Origin: Haloferax sp. Atlit-12N
GTDB lineage: Archaea > Halobacteriota > Halobacteria > Halobacteriales > Haloferacaceae
Direction of reading: 5' to 3'
DNA: 64,000 nucleotides
Assembly (NCBI RefSeq): GCF_003383095.1
Contig: NZ_PSYW01000004.1
Coordinates: 62,001 to 126,000, forward strand
A program made the translations under genes and the position numbers. The stretch's first letter is position 1, and every line of letters begins with the position of its first letter. Shown here one piece after another: positions 60,466 through 64,000 of the stretch. The notes under the pieces were generated by a model. The model did not search any database and had not been told where the DNA came from. It saw only the letters and a program-made list of their open reading frames with translations.

Positions 60466-60925
60466 TGTTCCTTCCTCCCCCACTGTGTAGTCGGGTGCTA
60501 CCGAATGACGTGGTCAGTCGAGAGGGGAGACCACGTGACGTTTGCACAGACCACAACCTTTGGATGCGCCCCACCAAGCGCGCCCCAGATTCAGAGGGTC
60601 AACAAGTCAATAGGTTAAACGAGGATATATACTTGTCTGAGAATCCCACACTCTGATTTCTCCGACTGTTAGGATCGCAAAATCTGCGAGTAAAGTAGTT
60701 GTAACAATCTATTCTAACTCAGACTTTCAATGTATCCGACAGTAGTGTCGTGCGACCGGAAAGCAGCAGAGTGGCCCGGTTTTTCACCTGTGAGAACCGC
60801 TATCGGACGCGACACCAAACTCGACTGAGAGTTAAGTACACGGATACGATAATTCGGCAGTAGCACCGACTGAGAATACGCGAGAGCTCCGGAGTAGCTG
60901 TCCACGGCAGTCGCGAGGTGACGGA
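60466..60925. other. 460-bp gap between the two DUF7344 genes
   Basis: A+T-richer than the coding regions. I see no gene; ATATATAC near 60627 is a TATA candidate for the downstream minus-strand gene only if a long leader is assumed. No repeats of note were found. Confidence 0.45.
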
Positions 60926-61459
60926 TTATTCCACGAGCGCTTCGAAAGCGTCGGCCGAGGTACCCTCGCGTTGCTCGGAGAGGTACTGCGCGAGCACCAG
61001 CACGAGGAGCGCCGCAGAGACGAACACCGCGATTGCGCTCCACGAGACGAGCGCGAATCCCGGGAGTCCACCCCACACTCCGAGTATGAGCACCCAACTG
61101 AGCGCGCCGAGAAGCGCGTAGTACCGACTCCACGACTCGCGCGCGTCGGGTTGCATCCAGAAGAACCCCCGCTTGGCGACGTTCGGGACGAGTTCGACGG
61201 ACCGCTCCTCGTCGTCGTAATCGACCAGCCCGGCGCTCTCGAGCTTCGGGAGGTGCGTCTGGTACAGCGAGATATACACGCGCTGTCGCTCTTCGTCGGT
61301 CACGTCCTCGACCGCCGTGCCGTTCTCTCGAGCCGCGACCATCGCCGCGAGTTGCTTCAACGAGATTGCTTCGCCCGCGCGGTGAAGGAAGTAGAGAATC
61401 TGCCTCCGGCGCGAGTTACTGAGGATGCGAAAGAGCTCGTCTTTTGATAGTGTTGTCAT
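60926..61459 (-). CDS. DUF7344-type regulator with C-terminal membrane helices (paralogue)
   Basis: Starting at MTTLSKDELFRILSNSRRRQ gives 177 residues. The DUF7344 domain (about 4-105) closely follows the paralogue at 59815: RRRQILYFLHRAGEAISLKQLAAMVAARENGTAVEDVTDEERQRVYISLYQTHLPKLESAGLVDYDDEERSVELVPNVAK. Two membrane helices follow (YYALLGALSWVLILGVWGGLPGF; SAIAVFVSAALLVLVLAQYL). The shared RVYISLYQ.HLPKLESAGLVDY block is the signature. It is probably a membrane-bound transcription regulator; the targets are unknown. The frame extends 48 codons upstream, over promoter sequence that includes no family features. Confidence 0.85.
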   Translation of the reverse strand: MTTLSKDELFRILSNSRRRQILYFLHRAGEAISLKQLAAMVAARENGTAVEDVTDEERQRVYISLYQTHLPKLESAGLVDYDDEERSVELVPNVAKRGFFWMQPDARESWSRYYALLGALSWVLILGVWGGLPGFALVSWSAIAVFVSAALLVLVLAQYLSEQREGTSADAFEALVE

Positions 61460-61805
61460 CGTCGTGTGCGGGGGGTTCTCGCATGCGATGCGAAAGAAGA
61501 CCAGGCCCGGTTGGGTCGTAATACACCACAACCAACCTTTGTTATCGTGACGTTTCCGGGAGGCACCGACCGAGTTTCTAACGAGAATTAAGCTCATCTT
61601 CACGGGATATTTACTGGGCTGCAGACGGTCAGCGGGAGGGAGTTATCTCGGTCTCGGAGATGATTACGTATCTCGTTGGTTTCGAGAAAAGTCCTCGCGC
61701 CGGAATGGGAGCAAACTCTCGACAACGGCGGTAAGGAACCCAATTGTCCAGTATAGAGGTGGCTAACAATACCCGATGGAGGCGATACTTAGATTCGAGA
61801 CAACA
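61460..61805. other. 346-bp divergent gap
   Basis: Between the DUF7344 gene (minus) and the PadR gene (plus); no coding sequence is recognised. The right half is A+T-rich and includes ACTATA-like strings, so promoters of both genes probably lie here. No clear operator dyad was seen. Confidence 0.45.
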
Positions 61806-62084
61806 ATGTTCGAATTGACAGGCTTCCAGCGCGACCTGCTGTACGTGATTGCCGGCGCAGAGCGCCCGTCCGGGCAGGAGATTAAAGAGATGATCAGCAA
61901 GGACGTCGGGGAGGTGAACCATGGTCGGCTCTACCCGAACCTCGACGCCCTCGTTGAACAGGGGTACGTGAACAAGGGACAGCACGACCGTCGAACGAAC
62001 TTCTACGAGATGTCCGAGAAGGGCCGCGAGTCCATCGTCGAGCGCCGAGACTGGGAAGACCGTCACGTCGGATTCCTCGGATAG
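61806..62084 (+). CDS. PadR family transcriptional regulator
   Basis: From MFELTGFQRDLLYVIAGAERPSGQEI the protein is 92 residues, a compact PadR winged helix: the GQEIKEMISKD recognition region, VNHGRLYPNLDALVEQGYVNKGQHDRRTNFYEMSEKGRESIVER. Haloarchaeal PadR proteins of this size often start with this LTGFQRDLL sequence and carry no C-terminal dimer helix. An earlier in-frame ATG 10 codons upstream exists. Its target is unknown. After its stop, a frame shifted by +1 stays open for about 100 codons with acidic and then Arg-rich sequence, perhaps a lost extension. Confidence 0.85.
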   Translation: MFELTGFQRDLLYVIAGAERPSGQEIKEMISKDVGEVNHGRLYPNLDALVEQGYVNKGQHDRRTNFYEMSEKGRESIVERRDWEDRHVGFLG

Positions 62085-62681
62085 CACGCCGCCGTCTCCA
62101 CAACTGAGCGACGAACCGTCCGTTCGAACACCCGAGGGCGCGAGTGGGACGCTCGCCCCGGAAGAAACCGAAGACGAGAACAACTCAACTCGTCGCTGGT
62201 GGCCGCATCGGTCCCCGCGGTCTCGTTCGGTCCTCTCCCCTTTTCGACGCCGATTCGAGTCGAGCGACCGCAGCGGCGCTGAGCCGACCGTGTTCGACGA
62301 GGCTCGACGCCCGCCGCCGCGGCTCCCGACCCGTCCGCCGCGGTTTCGAGGTGCATAGACGCTCGGACGCCCGAGAGAGCGGCCGCAGCGAACGTCACCA
62401 GATCATCTATCAGAAGTTAGTACATTCGGTCGTCGTCAAAAATATCACAAGAAGGACATTCAAATCGACACCGCAAATCAGACATTAATGCAGCCATAAG
62501 AAATGGATTAATTTGAGAATAAGAGGTCGCTGTCGGTCGTTTTTCTGGTCAAATTGAATCACCATAATTCGTCGGCGATTCGAACACTAACGATAGCAAT
62601 AGTATCGTCGATAGATATTCATGTATTCCTACTAATGTAATTATCGCAACATTTATGCGTGTAATCCGCAACCCCTGAGAC
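62085..62681. other. 597-bp gap, no gene recognised
   Basis: The first about 270 bp are G+C-rich with the +1-shifted open frame (62068-62358, no start codon) noted for the PadR gene. The rest is A+T-rich and ends with a clear promoter: ACATTTATG near 62650, about 28 nt before the ATG at 62682, which fits a leaderless transcript of the Tat protein. Confidence 0.5.
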
Positions 62682-63104
62682 ATGGTAAGTGAACGGTCCA
62701 CCGGGCAGGACCCAGAAACGACGACGACTGACGACGACGTCGGTAGACGCAAGTACCTCGCGCTGTGCGGGTCGGTATCGGCCACCGGTGCACTCGCGGG
62801 GTTCTCTGGGCTCGGCTCGGCGACGGAACAAGCCGACGAACCGGTCGACGACGACGGGCACACGCTCGTCGTCGCGGGCACCGGTCCCGTCTCTTCGTTC
62901 GAAGTGACGGTCAGCGGCTCTATCTCACCGCTCCAATCGAACGGCGCGCTCAGCACGACCGGGACGGTCGGTCCCGCCGCCGAGGGAACCGTCGACGACG
63001 ACTCGCGGCGCTACCAGTTCGCGGGCGACATCACCAACTTCCAATCGACCGACGCGGTGTCGGTCTACGTCGACGGCGTCCGCATCCCCAACGACTCGTT
63101 CTGA
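62682..63104 (+). CDS. Tat-exported small beta-rich protein
   Basis: The 140-residue protein has a Tat signal after an acidic N-terminus: GRRKYLALCGSVSATGALAGFSGLGSA, with RRKYL as twin-Arg motif and a probable cleavage after GSA rather than a lipobox. The mature domain (about 45-140) is beta-rich: HTLVVAGTGPVSSFEVTVSGSISP, SRRYQFAGDITNF and AVSVYVDGVRI. The pattern VAGTG....FEVTVSG is common in secreted haloarchaeal proteins of unknown role. A TATA-like ACATTTATG lies 28 nt upstream. It is convergent with the NosL-like gene. Confidence 0.8.
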   Translation: MVSERSTGQDPETTTTDDDVGRRKYLALCGSVSATGALAGFSGLGSATEQADEPVDDDGHTLVVAGTGPVSSFEVTVSGSISPLQSNGALSTTGTVGPAAEGTVDDDSRRYQFAGDITNFQSTDAVSVYVDGVRIPNDSF

Positions 63105-63150
63105 GGCCGTCGGAACCCAGTTGTTTTCGAAGCGACCGACAGCGGCGGCG

Positions 63151-63762
63151 CTACGAGCGCATGTAGCCGCTGAGCCACTCGGGCGTCACGTCGTCGAACG
63201 ATACGGTTTCCCCGCCGTGTTCGGCGACGAACTCGTCGGCGTCGGACTCCGACGAAAAGGGAATCAGGTCTTTACCCATGCCTCCGAGTACGTCGCTTTC
63301 GACGACGTACGTCATCTCGGTGGCATCGCCGAACGTGTCCGCGCCGGTGTGCGTCGAGATGAACGTGTCGCCGCCCTCGGTCGAGAGCTCGTAGTCGGCC
63401 GTCGAGTAGTCCGTGACGTACACCGCCGTCGCCTCCCAGCCCTGTTCTCGGCGTTCGAAGTAGTACGGGAACAGCCCCATGCTGAGGGTGTGGAACCACG
63501 CTGGGTTGTCGTGCCCCTCGGGCGCGTTGTCGCGGTAGAAAATCTGTCCGTTCGGGCCGGCGTGGAGGCCGATGACCATCCCGCCTTGGTCGTCTTCCTT
63601 CCCGCCCGAGAGGTCGACCGGTTCGGGCGTCGGCCCCGCGTTCGAACCGCCGCCGAGACAGCCCGCGAGGGCCGCGAGCGCGCCGAGTGAAACGGCTTTC
63701 GTCGCGGCGCGGCGCGTGAGGGTGCCGTTCGGGCGGTCGCGGGGCGGAGAGTCGTTGTGCAT
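63151..63762 (-). CDS. NosL-like lipoprotein
   Basis: From MHNDSPPRDRPNGTLTRRAATKAVSLGALAALAGC the protein is 203 residues with a Tat-like signal and lipobox (LAALAGC). The domain resembles haloarchaeal NosL-family proteins: GKEDDQGGMVIGLHAGPNGQIFYRDN, AVYVTDYSTADYELST, ESDVLGGMGKDLIPFSSESDADEFVAEHGGETVSFDDVTPEWL. NosL binds copper for nitrous oxide reductase assembly; no nos gene is in the window, so a general copper-handling or orphan role is possible. The Cys-Met copper pair of classical NosL is not evident except for Met in GGMV and GGMG. Confidence 0.8.
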   Translation of the reverse strand: MHNDSPPRDRPNGTLTRRAATKAVSLGALAALAGCLGGGSNAGPTPEPVDLSGGKEDDQGGMVIGLHAGPNGQIFYRDNAPEGHDNPAWFHTLSMGLFPYYFERREQGWEATAVYVTDYSTADYELSTEGGDTFISTHTGADTFGDATEMTYVVESDVLGGMGKDLIPFSSESDADEFVAEHGGETVSFDDVTPEWLSGYMRS

Positions 63763-63878
63763 CGTCGCTCTACGCGAAGTTCGAGCGTCATGGTACATAA
63801 ACCGTGAGAACGGTCGCTCGCGTGCGCGAACTGAACTACCCTCGCCGAGGAGGCGGACGGGTCACAAAAACGAGCGGG

Positions 63879-64000
63879 TCAGGCGACGACGCGCGCGCCC
63901 TCGACGAGCGAGCGAACGTCCTCGAACAGTCGGTCGGCGTCGTCCTCGTCGCGGGCTTCCGCGGTGATGCGGACCAGCGGTTCAGTCCCGCTGGCGCGGA
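63879..64000 (-). CDS. glmM: Phosphoglucosamine mutase, C-terminal end only
   Basis: The last 40 codons of a gene that enters from the right edge read RASGTEPLVRITAEARDEDDADRLFEDV and then RSLVEGARVVA, followed by TGA. RASGTEPLVR is the phosphate-binding loop of the phosphohexomutase C-terminal domain, most like archaeal GlmM. This enzyme converts glucosamine-6-phosphate to glucosamine-1-phosphate, the step between glmS and glmU in this window. A phosphomannomutase is the alternative, because the loop is shared. Confidence 0.8.
   Translation of the reverse strand, partial: RASGTEPLVRITAEARDEDDADRLFEDVRSLVEGARVVA

Noticed and set aside
1-64000. CRISPR array, rRNA and tRNA genes
   Set aside because: No regularly spaced repeats and no stretch with tRNA or rRNA character was seen on reading both strands; short tRNAs could still be missed by eye.

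Overview
The window reads as chromosome (or a large replicon) of a halophilic archaeon, most likely Haloferax or a close relative. The basis is high G+C, very acidic proteins, Tat-type lipoprotein signals (RR followed by a lipobox Cys), many start codons about 26 nt from a TATA-like box (leaderless mRNAs), haloarchaeal families (Bat-type HTH, DUF7344, HVO_A0556-type zinc finger, receiver/PAS kinases) and a hutUGIH operon. The genus is an inference from these traits, not a search result. I saw no rRNA, tRNA or CRISPR array.

Layout. 1-12.4 kb: a probable catabolic region with an IclR regulator (cut by the window start), EthD-like proteins (one single, one tandem-fused), a thiamine-diphosphate enzyme, an NAD-dependent epimerase, a cupin, an HD protein, an M24-fold hydrolase lacking a usual metal ligand, and a translationally coupled Nramp-like transporter/hyuA/hyuB operon. 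12.6-19.4 kb: regulators, a PAS kinase, an iron-type ABC substrate-binding lipoprotein with a DtxR-like box, TetR, DUF1028 and DoxX. 19.5-25.4 kb: a four-gene operon (sensor kinase, receiver, PgsC-like, PgsB-like) that looks like a self-regulated poly-gamma-glutamate-type system with unusual domain structure. 25.5-29.7 kb: acyl-CoA synthetase, cobyric acid synthase and a LUD protein.

29.87-36.46 kb: an A+T-richer cargo segment bounded by inverted 14-bp repeats and, directly outside them, a perfect 8-bp direct repeat. It is a transposon-like insertion with no visible transposase, carrying a lipoprotein, two DUF4386 membrane proteins, a cupin, a quinone-reductase-like dehydrogenase, a flavodoxin and a YdeI-like protein.

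36.5-64 kb: a small zinc finger; two divergent iron-type substrate-binding lipoproteins sharing a second DtxR-like box; the hutUGIH histidine-degradation operon with a divergent Bat-type regulator; a VOC protein; an MFS transporter; a GMP reductase/IMP dehydrogenase-like enzyme; and a spread-out UDP-GlcNAc gene set (bifunctional glmU, glmS coupled to a second nucleotidyltransferase, and the 3' end of glmM at the window edge). Among these lie many small regulators (receiver-PAS-GAF, Rrf2, HxlR, DICT, winged-helix, two DUF7344, PadR), a Tat-exported protein and a NosL-like lipoprotein.

Gene starts were moved inward from the longest open frame where a domain boundary, an ATG near a TATA-like box or an ATGA overlap supported it. 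Functions are family-level assignments made by reading motifs; no database search was possible.
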